Below, piece after piece: positions 41,877-49,700 of a stretch of DNA of 64,000 nt. The position numbers and the translations under genes are program-made. Below the pieces are notes generated by a model, which was given only the letters and a program-made list of their open reading frames with translations, ran no database searches and was not told the DNA's origin. The stretch is from UBA2386 sp046306335 (GTDB lineage: Bacteria > Planctomycetota > UBA1135 > UBA2386): the NCBI GenBank assembly GCA_046306335.1, contig JBKDXM010000101.1, positions 1 to 64,000 of the forward strand, in the 5' to 3' direction. Within the stretch, counting starts at the first letter, position 1. Every line of letters begins with the position of its first letter.

Positions 41877-44290
41877 GCGCGCCTCCGCGCCCGCTGCATG
41901 CGGACGCTGGTGTGCAGGACGAGCGCGGCCGAGCTGATCGGCATCAGCACCGCGCACAGCACCGGGGTCATCGCCGCCAGGAAGCAGAGGACCAGCGTGG
42001 TGGCGTTGTAGAGCAGCGCCATCGCGAGGTTGCCGCGCGCGACGGCGGCGTGCAGGTCGGCGGCGGCGAACAGCGCGGCGACCGCGCCGGCCTGCGCGCC
42101 GCGGAAGCAGAAGTCGGCGCGCGCCGGCAGCACCGGGCGGTCCATCGCCGGCGTGCCGGCGCACCACGCGGCGGCGAACGCCGGCGCGTCGTTGAGGCCG
42201 TCGCCGACCATCATCGTGTCGCGGCGATCGAGGGCCACGATCGCGGCGGCCTTGTCGGCCGGCGACATGCCGCCGTGCGCGCGGACGGGCGCGATGCCGA
42301 GCGTCGCCGCGGCCTGCTGCACGCGGTCGGGCCGGTCGCCCGACAGCAGGTGCACCGTGAGCCCGCGCTGCTGCAGCGTCGCGACTTCGGCGGCCGCGCC
42401 GGCGCGGAAGTCCTCGTCGAGGTCGAAGGCGGCGACCAGCGCGCCGTCCTTCGCCAGCACGACCTCCCGCCGGCCGCCGGCCTGCGCCGGCAGGCCGCAG
42501 AAGCCGCGGCCGCCGAGCCGCCACTCGCCGCCGTCTACGGCCGCCGCGCGCAGGCCCTGGCCGGGGACCTCGACCACCGCCAAACCCTGGTCGAACGGCG
42601 CCGCCGGCAGCGCCGCGAGCACCGCCGCGCTGACCGGATGGTTGCTCGACGCGACCATCGTCGCCAGCGCCGGCAGCGCGTTCGCGGGCAATTCGCCGCG
42701 CGGCATCGCGCGCAGGCCGCCGAACGTCACCGTGCCGGTCTTGTCGAACACGACGTGGCGCACGAGCCGGACCTTGTCGAGCAGGCTGCGCGTGCGCACG
42801 AACACGCCCTGGCGGCGCAGCAGCGCGAGCGTCAGGTGGAAGGCGAGCGGCGTGGCGATGCCCATCGCGCACGGGCAGGTGATCACCAGCACCGAGATCG
42901 CGACCGGCATCGCGCGGCTCGGATCGAGCCACGCCCACAGCAACCCGCCGAGGGCCGCCGCGAGCAGCACGCCGAGCGCGTAGTTGCGGTTGAGCACGTG
43001 CCAGAAGCGCACGCGGCCCTGCGTGTCCTCGCGGTCGACGGGGTCCTGCGCGAGCAGTTGCGCGAGGCCCGAGTCGACGTAGCTGGCGGCCGCGCGCACG
43101 CGCACCGGCTGGCTGCCGGCGAGGAAGGCGCCGGCCGGCAGTTCGTCACCGGCGGCGAACGCGCGCGGCTCGCTCTCGCCGTTGATCCAGTCGAGCGAGA
43201 AGGCGGCCGCCCCGCCGGCGAGCGTCGCCTTGACCGGCAGCAGGTCGCCGGGCGCGAGCAGCAGTTCGTCGCCGGGCTGCAGCTTCGCCACGGGGGCCTG
43301 CACCACCGCGCCGTCGCGCAGCACGCGCGCGCGCAGGTGCTCGACGCCGTCGTCGGCCAGCACGGTGTCGCGGCTGTGCGCCAGCGTGCGCTGCTGCAGG
43401 AAGCGGCCGCCGAGCATGAAGGCGACGAAGATCGCCACCGTGTCGAAGTAGGTCGGTCCGCCGGTCATCTGCCCGTGCCACGAGCCGGCCCAGGCCAGCA
43501 GCAGCCCGAGCGAGATCGGCAGGTCCATGTGTACGACGCCGGCCCGGAGGCCGGCGATCGCGGCGCGGAAGAACACTGGCCCGCCGACGACCTCGCTGGC
43601 GGTGCCGAGCCCGGCGAGCACCCAGCCGAACAGGTCGCGCAGCGCGCCGTCGGCCGCCGCCTCGTCGAGGCCGAAGTACAGGCTGACCGCGAGGATCATC
43701 GCGTTCATCGCGATGGCGGCGCAGATGCCCAGGCGCACCAGCAGGCCGGTGTCGCGTGCGAGCGTGCGGCTCGGCGGCGCCAGCGGGTAGCCGAGTTGCT
43801 GCGCCTTGCGTACGAACGCCGCGCCAGCGCCGCTGCCGGCGCGGTAGAGCAGCGTCGCCTGCCCGAGCGACGGGGCGACCCGCAGATCGAGCGCGCCCGG
43901 CACGCGCGCGAACACCGTCTGCAGCAGCCACACGCACGCCGCACAGCGCAGGCCCTGCACGTCGAGCGTCAGGCGCACGGCCTCGCCCGTGGTCGCCTTC
44001 GCCTCCAGCTCCGGCAACCAGTCGCACGCGGCGGCGCGCGGCGCGCTGCCGACCGCGGACCCGGCGCCGCCGCCGAGGTCGTAGAAACGCAGCAGGCCTT
44101 CGGCGGCGAGCATCCCGTGCACGGCCTCGCAGCCGGCGCAGCAGTACGGCGAGCTACGCCGTTCGTCCGGCACCGGCAGGCCGCAGTGCGTACACCGGCC
44201 GTCCCCCGTCCGCCCCTTCGTCGCGTCCTCCGCTGAAATGCGGGGGCGCGACGGGCGTTCCGTCGCCGAGACTGCGGGGCGTAGTCTCAT
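41873..44290 (-). CDS. ccoI: Copper-transporting P1B-type ATPase CcoI
   Basis: 805 aa. N-terminal PF12156 metal-binding domain (CTHCGLPVP, CCAGCEAVH at about 34-62), an HMA domain (VQGLRCAACVWLLQ), eight membrane helices, the Cu motif TCPCAMGIATPLAF, phosphorylation site DKTGTVTF, and hinge GDGLNDAPAF. Delivers Cu for cbb3 assembly (CcoI/FixI subclass). First gene of the cco operon, so accessory genes precede the structural ones here. Its ATG is 9 bp from the divergent SafE-like ATG, so promoters must lie within coding sequence or the mRNA is leaderless. Confidence 0.95.
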   Translation of the reverse strand: MRLRPAVSATERPSRPRISAEDATKGRTGDGRCTHCGLPVPDERRSSPYCCAGCEAVHGMLAAEGLLRFYDLGGGAGSAVGSAPRAAACDWLPELEAKATTGEAVRLTLDVQGLRCAACVWLLQTVFARVPGALDLRVAPSLGQATLLYRAGSGAGAAFVRKAQQLGYPLAPPSRTLARDTGLLVRLGICAAIAMNAMILAVSLYFGLDEAAADGALRDLFGWVLAGLGTASEVVGGPVFFRAAIAGLRAGVVHMDLPISLGLLLAWAGSWHGQMTGGPTYFDTVAIFVAFMLGGRFLQQRTLAHSRDTVLADDGVEHLRARVLRDGAVVQAPVAKLQPGDELLLAPGDLLPVKATLAGGAAAFSLDWINGESEPRAFAAGDELPAGAFLAGSQPVRVRAAASYVDSGLAQLLAQDPVDREDTQGRVRFWHVLNRNYALGVLLAAALGGLLWAWLDPSRAMPVAISVLVITCPCAMGIATPLAFHLTLALLRRQGVFVRTRSLLDKVRLVRHVVFDKTGTVTFGGLRAMPRGELPANALPALATMVASSNHPVSAAVLAALPAAPFDQGLAVVEVPGQGLRAAAVDGGEWRLGGRGFCGLPAQAGGRREVVLAKDGALVAAFDLDEDFRAGAAAEVATLQQRGLTVHLLSGDRPDRVQQAAATLGIAPVRAHGGMSPADKAAAIVALDRRDTMMVGDGLNDAPAFAAAWCAGTPAMDRPVLPARADFCFRGAQAGAVAALFAAADLHAAVARGNLAMALLYNATTLVLCFLAAMTPVLCAVLMPISSAALVLHTSVRMQRARRRA

Positions 44291-44299
44291 GGATTCGCA

Positions 44300-44941
44300 A
44301 TGACCCCCTGGCTCGATTCTTTCATCTTCGGAACCGCGAACTCGCTGCACTGCGCCTGCATGTGCGGCCCGCTCGCGTTGGCGTTCCAAGGCGGAACCAA
44401 GGGAGCAGTCTCGTATCACCTCGGCCGCGTGCTCTCGTATGGGGCCGTCGGCGTAGTCCTCGGTGGGCTTGGTTCCGCACTCGGCGCCGACGGACTCGCG
44501 GCGGGCAGCGCGTGGGTCGCGTTCACGCTCGCGCTCGGCCTCGTCGTGCTGGCGCTGCTCGGCGAACGCGGCGCGGTGGCGATCCCCGGCCTCGGCGGCG
44601 CGCTCCAGCGCGCGATGGCGCGCACGCGCGGCTGGTCGCCGACCGCGCGCGCCGGCGCGCTCGGGCTCGCGACGCCGCTGTTGCCGTGCGGTCTGCTGTG
44701 GGCCGCGCTCGCCGGCGCGTCGATCGCCGGCTCGGCGGTCGACGGCGGCGGCGTGATGCTCGGCTTCGCGCTCGGCTCGCTGCCGCTGCTGCTGCTGGCG
44801 CAGACGCAGGCGGTCGCGCTGGCGCGGCGCTTCGGCCCGCGCCCGCTCTTCTGGCTGCAGCGCGGCGCGATGCTGCTCGCCGCCGCCACGCTGGCATGGC
44901 GCGGCTGGCTCGCGCTGCAGGGGGACTCGTGCTGCCACTGA
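44300..44941 (+). CDS. SafE/TauE-like (DsbD-family) membrane protein
   Basis: 213 aa with six predicted helices. The N-terminal motif FIFGTANSLHCACMCGPLALAF (read in two parts) with CxCMCGP is typical of the cytochrome-biogenesis-type transmembrane family near cco loci (often named sulfite exporter TauE/SafE or CcoH-neighbour). It likely exports or handles copper or thiol reducing power for oxidase assembly. Divergent from ccoI with 9 bp between start codons, and ending 13 bp inside the next gene. Confidence 0.9.
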   Translation: MTPWLDSFIFGTANSLHCACMCGPLALAFQGGTKGAVSYHLGRVLSYGAVGVVLGGLGSALGADGLAAGSAWVAFTLALGLVVLALLGERGAVAIPGLGGALQRAMARTRGWSPTARAGALGLATPLLPCGLLWAALAGASIAGSAVDGGGVMLGFALGSLPLLLLAQTQAVALARRFGPRPLFWLQRGAMLLAAATLAWRGWLALQGDSCCH

Positions 44942-45684
44942 CGCTGCGCGTGCTGTGCTGGAACGTGCACAAGTGCGTCGGCGGCCTCGACCGCCGCTAC
45001 GACCCGGCGCGCACGGCGGCGGTGATCGCGCAGGCGCAGCCGGACGTCGTGCTGCTGCAGGAGGTGGCGCAGAACGGCGCGTGGTACCGCGGCGAGCGGC
45101 AAGTCGACGTGCTCGGCGACGCGCTCGGCTTCCCCCACCGCAGCTACCACGTCAACGTGCGCTTCGGCCCGCGCCGCGGCGAGTACGGCAACGCCATCCT
45201 GTCGCGCGCGCCGATCGCCGCGCACGCGAACTTCGACCTGACGATCGGCCGGCGCAAGGCGCGCAGCGTGCTGCACGCGGAGCTGCGACTCGAGGCCGGG
45301 GGCCACGCGCGCACGCTGCACGTGTTCAACATGCACCTCGGCCTGTCCGAGGCCGAGCGATGCGCGCAGCTCGCGCGCTTCCTGCAGCTCGACCCGCTGC
45401 GCGGCGTGCGCGCCGACACGCCGGTGCTGGTCGCTGGCGACTTCAACGACGTGTACGGCACGCTCGGCCAGCGGCTGCTGGCGCCCGAAGGCTTCCGCGG
45501 GCCGGCGCGGCCGCTGCGCACCTTCCCGGCGTGGGCGCCGGTGCGCGCGCTCGACACCTTCTGGGTGCGCGGCGCCGTCGACGTCGTCGAACTGGCGCGC
45601 GGCCAGGGCCGCGGCACGCGCACGGCTAGTGACCACCTGCCGCTGTTCGCCGAGCTGCGCTTGCCATTCGGTCGCGCGCGCTGA
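44929..45684 (+). CDS. Endonuclease/exonuclease/phosphatase-family protein
   Basis: 251 aa from a GTG that overlaps the SafE-like gene by 13 bp. EEP-fold motifs in order: CWNVHKCVGGLDRRYD (about 9-23), VVLLQEVAQNG, GEYGNAILSR, NMHLGLSEAER, LVAGDFNDVYG and the final SDHLPLFAEL with catalytic His. Metal-dependent phosphodiesterase or phosphatase; substrate not assignable (DNA repair, inositol or lipid phosphates are all possible in the superfamily). No signal peptide. Confidence 0.92.
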   Translation: MLPLTLRVLCWNVHKCVGGLDRRYDPARTAAVIAQAQPDVVLLQEVAQNGAWYRGERQVDVLGDALGFPHRSYHVNVRFGPRRGEYGNAILSRAPIAAHANFDLTIGRRKARSVLHAELRLEAGGHARTLHVFNMHLGLSEAERCAQLARFLQLDPLRGVRADTPVLVAGDFNDVYGTLGQRLLAPEGFRGPARPLRTFPAWAPVRALDTFWVRGAVDVVELARGQGRGTRTASDHLPLFAELRLPFGRAR

Positions 45685-45750
45685 GCGAAGCGCTGCGGCG
45701 CGCGGTCGCGGCCGGTCGGCCGCCAGGCAGCGCGCCGCGCACGACGGCAC

Positions 45751-45792
45751 GCAGTCGCGCCGCCGCAGTCGCGCCTCCGCAGTCGCGCCTCC
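45751..45792. repeat. Three tandem copies of a 14-bp unit
   Basis: Copies at 45751-45764, 45765-45778 and 45779-45792 read gcagtcgcgccgcc and twice gcagtcgcgcctcc, in the 180-bp gap before the di-heme lipoprotein gene. No dyad symmetry; probably simple duplication in GC-rich intergenic DNA. Confidence 0.88.
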
Positions 45793-45864
45793 GCACTGTG
45801 GCGCAGCCGACCGGGCCACAGCGCGCATGCCGGCGGCGACACGACCTGCCGTAGCGTCTGCGCC

Positions 45865-47376
45865 ATGCTTCGTCCCATGCTCCCGGCCGCCGCCGCGCTC
45901 GCGCTGCTGGCGGTGACCTGCACCACGCCGTCGTCCCCGCCGCCCGCCGAGACGCTGGTCGGCGATCCACGCGGCGCGGCGCTGTTCGATCGCCACTGCG
46001 CCGTCTGCCACGGCCGCATGGGCGATGCCGACACGTCGGTCGCCGCCATGCTGCTGCCGCGGCCGGCGGCCTTCCGCGACGGGTTGTTCAAGCTGGTCAG
46101 CACCGACAACGGCGTGCCGAGCGAAGACGACCTCGTGCGCATGCTGCGGCGCGGCATGCCGGGCTCGACGATGTTCGCCTTCGACTGGCTGCCGGAGGCG
46201 GATCTGCGCGGCCTCGCGCGCCACGTGCTGCACCTCGCGATCGACGGTCGCGCCACCCGCATCGCGCGCACGTCCGCCGCCGCGGGCAGGCCGCTGGCAC
46301 CTGCCGACGCGACCGCCGAGGCGGAGCGGCAACTGCGACCCGGCGCCACCGTCGCGATCGGCCAGCCGATCGCCCGCGAGGCCGCCGACCTCGACGCCGG
46401 CCACCTGCTGTACGAACGGCACTGCGCGACGTGCCACGGCCCCGACGGCCGCGGCCTGCCGGGCACCGCCAACTGGCCGACCGACGGCACGTGGCTGTGG
46501 CCGCGCGACCTGACCGCGGGCTACCTGCGCGGCGGCGCGTCGCACCGCGACCTGACCTGCCGCATCCGCGCCGGCATGCCGGGCGCGCGCATGCCGCCAG
46601 CGCCGCTCTCCGTCGCCGAGACCGACACGCTGGTCGCCTACGTCCGCAGCCTGATTCCCGACAGCGCCGAGGAACACCACGTGCAGTGGCGGCGCACGAT
46701 CCGCGCCGCGAAGGTGCCCGCGCTGCCGGCGGCGGACGACGACGCCGCCTTCGGCGCGATCGAAGGCGTGCGCCTGCCGATCGTGCCGGTCTGGTGGCGC
46801 AAGGACGCCGTGCACGAGGTCGTGCTGCGCGCCGCGCACGACGGCGCCGACGTCGCGCTGCGCCTGGAGTGGAGCGACGGCACGCAGGACGCGCAGGCCG
46901 GCCACGGCCAGACCATGGGCGACGGCATCGCCGTGCAGTTCGCGACGACGATGGACCCGCCGCTGCTGCCGATGGGCAGCGCCGCCGAGCCGGTCAACGT
47001 CTGGCGCTGGCATGCCTTCGACCCGCGCGCCGTCGCCGGCATGACGGACCTGCTCGGCGGCCAGCGCCACGCCGGCCTCGACGTCGGCGTCGGCAGCGCG
47101 GGCACGACCGCGGCCGAGTCGCTGCGGCTCGGCGGTCCAGTCAGCGCGCGCACGGCGACGGGCAGCGGCCAGCCGCTGCAGGCGACGACGCGCTGGCGCG
47201 ACGGCCGCTGGACGGTGACGCTGCGCCGCCAGCTGGCGGCGAGGTCGAACGACGAGGTGGCGCTCGCCGTCGGCGCGCCGCGGCTGTTCGCCTTGGCGGT
47301 CTGGAACGGCGCCGTCGACCGCAGCCCGGCGTCGAAGTCGATCACGACGTGGCACGTGCTCGAACTGCAGCCTTAG
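45865..47376 (+). CDS. Di-heme lipoprotein with ethylbenzene-dehydrogenase-type heme-binding domain
   Basis: 503 aa. Lipoprotein signal (LAVTC, C19). Two cytochrome c domains: CAVCH at 45-49 and CATCH at 187-191, each followed by MPG/MP-type Met ligands. The C-terminal half (about 275-500) matches the EB_dh heme-binding fold (RLEWSDGTQDAQ, DGIAVQFA, W-R-WHAFDP), as in gamma subunits of DMSO-reductase-family dehydrogenases. Probably a membrane-tethered electron carrier. It follows the EEP gene by 180 bp and lies near the cbb3 operon; no catalytic molybdoenzyme is in the window. Confidence 0.87.
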   Translation: MLRPMLPAAAALALLAVTCTTPSSPPPAETLVGDPRGAALFDRHCAVCHGRMGDADTSVAAMLLPRPAAFRDGLFKLVSTDNGVPSEDDLVRMLRRGMPGSTMFAFDWLPEADLRGLARHVLHLAIDGRATRIARTSAAAGRPLAPADATAEAERQLRPGATVAIGQPIAREAADLDAGHLLYERHCATCHGPDGRGLPGTANWPTDGTWLWPRDLTAGYLRGGASHRDLTCRIRAGMPGARMPPAPLSVAETDTLVAYVRSLIPDSAEEHHVQWRRTIRAAKVPALPAADDDAAFGAIEGVRLPIVPVWWRKDAVHEVVLRAAHDGADVALRLEWSDGTQDAQAGHGQTMGDGIAVQFATTMDPPLLPMGSAAEPVNVWRWHAFDPRAVAGMTDLLGGQRHAGLDVGVGSAGTTAAESLRLGGPVSARTATGSGQPLQATTRWRDGRWTVTLRRQLAARSNDEVALAVGAPRLFALAVWNGAVDRSPASKSITTWHVLELQP

Positions 47377-47410
47377 TCGCACCCCGTCGGCGGCGGTCGC
47401 CGCCGGCGGG

Positions 47411-48139
47411 TCACGGGAACAGCCGGAAGCGCACGATCGCCCACAGCGCCGCGATGCCGTCGCGCCAGGTGATCTTCTTGCCCTCGGTGTAGTCGCGGCC
47501 GGCGTAGCGCACCGGCACTTCGTAGATGCGCGCCCGCATGCGCGCGAAGCGCGCCGTCAGTTCGGGCTCGACGGTGAAGCGCTTGCTGCGGATCGCCACG
47601 CGCTCGCCGACCTCGCGACGGAAGACCTTGTAGCAGGTCTCCATGTCGGTCAGGTTGAGGCCGGTCAGCAGGTTGCTGCAGAAGGTCAGGAAGCGGTTGC
47701 CGAGGTAGTGCACGTACAGGTGCACGCGCGCGTACGGGCCGCCGAGGAAGCGCGAGCCGTAGACGACGTGCGCGTTGCCGTCGACGATCGGCCGCAGCAG
47801 CGCCGGGTAGTCCTCGGGCGAGTACTCGCGGTCGGCGTCCTGGATCAGCCACACGTCGCCGCGCGCGGCGGCGAAGGCGGTGCGCAGCGCCGCGCCCTTG
47901 CCGAGGTTGCGCTCGTGGCGCAGCAGGCGCACCGTCGGATCGGCCGCCGCGATCGCCTGCAGCACGGCGCCGGTGCCGTCGGTCGAGCCGTCGTCGACGA
48001 CGACGAGTTCCTTGCGGAACGGCGCGGCCAACACCGCCGCGACCACGTCGCGGATGGTCGCCGCCTCGTTGTACGCCGGCATCAGCACCGACAGCAGGAA
48101 GTCGGCGGGCAACGGCGCAGGCGGCGGCAGGGGCGTCAT
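47411..48139 (-). CDS. Family 2 glycosyltransferase (dolichyl/undecaprenyl-phosphate type)
   Basis: 242 aa. GT-A fold with VLMPAYNEAATI (about 17-28), VVDDGSTDGT (about 47-56), the metal motif IQDADREYSP (about 98-107) and ETCYKVFRR near 165. Resembles polyprenyl-phosphate mannose/glucose synthases that make lipid-linked sugar donors for glycan assembly. No C-terminal membrane helices, so it is a soluble or peripheral form. Start at 48139; divergent from the Cys-rich lipoprotein gene 49 bp away. Confidence 0.93.
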   Translation of the reverse strand: MTPLPPPAPLPADFLLSVLMPAYNEAATIRDVVAAVLAAPFRKELVVVDDGSTDGTGAVLQAIAAADPTVRLLRHERNLGKGAALRTAFAAARGDVWLIQDADREYSPEDYPALLRPIVDGNAHVVYGSRFLGGPYARVHLYVHYLGNRFLTFCSNLLTGLNLTDMETCYKVFRREVGERVAIRSKRFTVEPELTARFARMRARIYEVPVRYAGRDYTEGKKITWRDGIAALWAIVRFRLFP

Positions 48140-48188
48140 GCGGCGCGGCAAGCGTACGCCGCGCCGGACGGCGCGCTATCCTCGCGGC

Positions 48189-48524
48189 ATGCCGAACCTG
48201 CTGCGCCGTGTCGTCGTGTCGCTCCCGCTGCTGCTCGCCGTTGCCTGCACGCGCGAAGCGAGCGCCCCCGCCGCCGCGCCGACGCCCGCCGCGCCGGTCG
48301 CCGCGACCGCCGAGATGACGGCGAAGCTCGCCAAGGCCGACGCCAAGGACGGCGCCGTCGACCAGTGCGTGCACCGGTGCGCCGGCTGCGCGCTCGGCAT
48401 GGACGGCAAGGCGGCGATGCCGCTGCAGGTCGGCGACTACACGATGCACTTCTGCAAGCAGGCCTGCCTCAACCGCTACGCCAAGGACGCCGCCGGCGAG
48501 TTGGCGAAGCTCAAGGTCGACTGA
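48189..48524 (+). CDS. Small lipoprotein with Cys motif (TRASH/YHS-like)
   Basis: 111 aa. Lipoprotein signal with lipobox AVAC at C20. After an Ala/Pro linker, the C-terminal 50 residues hold CVHRCAGCALGMDGK and HFCKQACLNRYAKD: cysteines spaced like metal-binding TRASH/YHS or MYND-like motifs. Probably binds a metal ion in the periplasm. No enzyme function claimed. It lies between the divergent glycosyltransferase gene and rarD. Confidence 0.8.
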   Translation: MPNLLRRVVVSLPLLLAVACTREASAPAAAPTPAAPVAATAEMTAKLAKADAKDGAVDQCVHRCAGCALGMDGKAAMPLQVGDYTMHFCKQACLNRYAKDAAGELAKLKVD

Positions 48525-48620
48525 TCGTCCCGGCCGGAGCGACGCGACCGGCTCGCCGCGCGCCCACGGCATACTCGGTCGCCGCCGTGCGCGAGGCGGC
48601 GGCCCCCGGGCGACGAAGTC

Positions 48621-49571
48621 GTGCATCCGACGGCGACCGGCGCGGCGAAGGCGCGTAGCCTGCGCGCGCCCTTGACCGCCCCCGACCATCCCGAAGCCGC
48701 GCGCGGCGCCCTCGCCGCGTCGGCGTGCTACCTCTTCTGGGGCCTCGTGCCCCTGTATTGGAAGCAGCTGCAGCACGTCGACAGCTGGGAGATCGTCGCC
48801 CACCGGCAGGTCTGGTCGCTGGTCGCGCTGCTCGCGATCCTCGCCGCGACGGGCGGCCTCGGCGCCGTGCGCGCCCTCGTCGCCGACCCGCGCAGCGCCG
48901 CGCAGACGCTCGCCGCGGCGCTGCTGTTGGCGACCAATTGGCTCGTCTACGTCATCGGCGTCAACAGCGGCCGGGTCACCGAGTGCAGCCTCGGCTACTA
49001 CCTCGTGCCACTGGTGAACGTGCTCGCCGGCCGCTTCGTGCTGCACGAGACGCTGCGGCCGGCGCAGTGGCTGGCGATCGGCAGCGCCGCGGTCGGCGTG
49101 GTCGTGCTGGTCGTCGACCTCGGCGGCGCGCCGTGGATCGCGCTGCTGCTCGCCGGCAGCTGGGGCGCATACAGCCTGCTGCGCAAGCGCAGCAAGGTCG
49201 CCGGCGCGACGGCGCTGACGGCGGAGACGCTGCTGCTGACGCCGCTCGCGCTCGGCTGGCTCGGCTGGCTCGCCGCGCACGACCAGGGCCTGCTCGGCCG
49301 CGGTTCGGTCGGCGACCACTTCCTCGCGCTCAGCATGGGGCCGGTCACGGCGCTGCCGCTGCTGCTGTTCGCGTACGGCGCGCAGCGCATCCGCCTCGCC
49401 ACCTTGGGCCTGCTGCAGTACCTGTCGCCGAGCGTGCAGTTGCTGCTCGGCATCGTCGTCTACGGCGAGCCCTTCACCACCGGGCGCGCGATCAGCTTCG
49501 CCTGCATCTGGGCCGGGCTCGCCGTGTACACGGTCGAGAACCTGCTGCAGCGGCGCGCCGTCGGCCGCTGA
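48621..49571 (+). CDS. rarD: EamA/RarD-family permease
   Basis: 316 aa from a GTG start; a TTG at 48672 is another option. About ten helices in two EamA halves with the RarD landmarks CYLFWGLVPLYWKQL (near 36), AHRQVWSL, NWLVYVIGVNSGRVTECSLGYYLVPL (in parts, near 115-140) and the second-half repeat LQYLSPSVQLLLG. Drug/metabolite transporter superfamily; RarD substrate is uncertain (originally chloramphenicol sensitivity). Convergent with the agmatine-deiminase-like gene. Confidence 0.92.
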   Translation: MHPTATGAAKARSLRAPLTAPDHPEAARGALAASACYLFWGLVPLYWKQLQHVDSWEIVAHRQVWSLVALLAILAATGGLGAVRALVADPRSAAQTLAAALLLATNWLVYVIGVNSGRVTECSLGYYLVPLVNVLAGRFVLHETLRPAQWLAIGSAAVGVVVLVVDLGGAPWIALLLAGSWGAYSLLRKRSKVAGATALTAETLLLTPLALGWLGWLAAHDQGLLGRGSVGDHFLALSMGPVTALPLLLFAYGAQRIRLATLGLLQYLSPSVQLLLGIVVYGEPFTTGRAISFACIWAGLAVYTVENLLQRRAVGR

Positions 49572-49700
49572 CGGCCCGAGCCGGAGTCACGATGCGCGCC
49601 GCTCGCCGCGCGCCGCTCGCCGCCGACGCGGCGGGCGTGGCCGCGCGCGCGGCCACCAGGGGCGCTCCGAAAGCCTGCGGAACGATCCGTTCGCAGGCGC

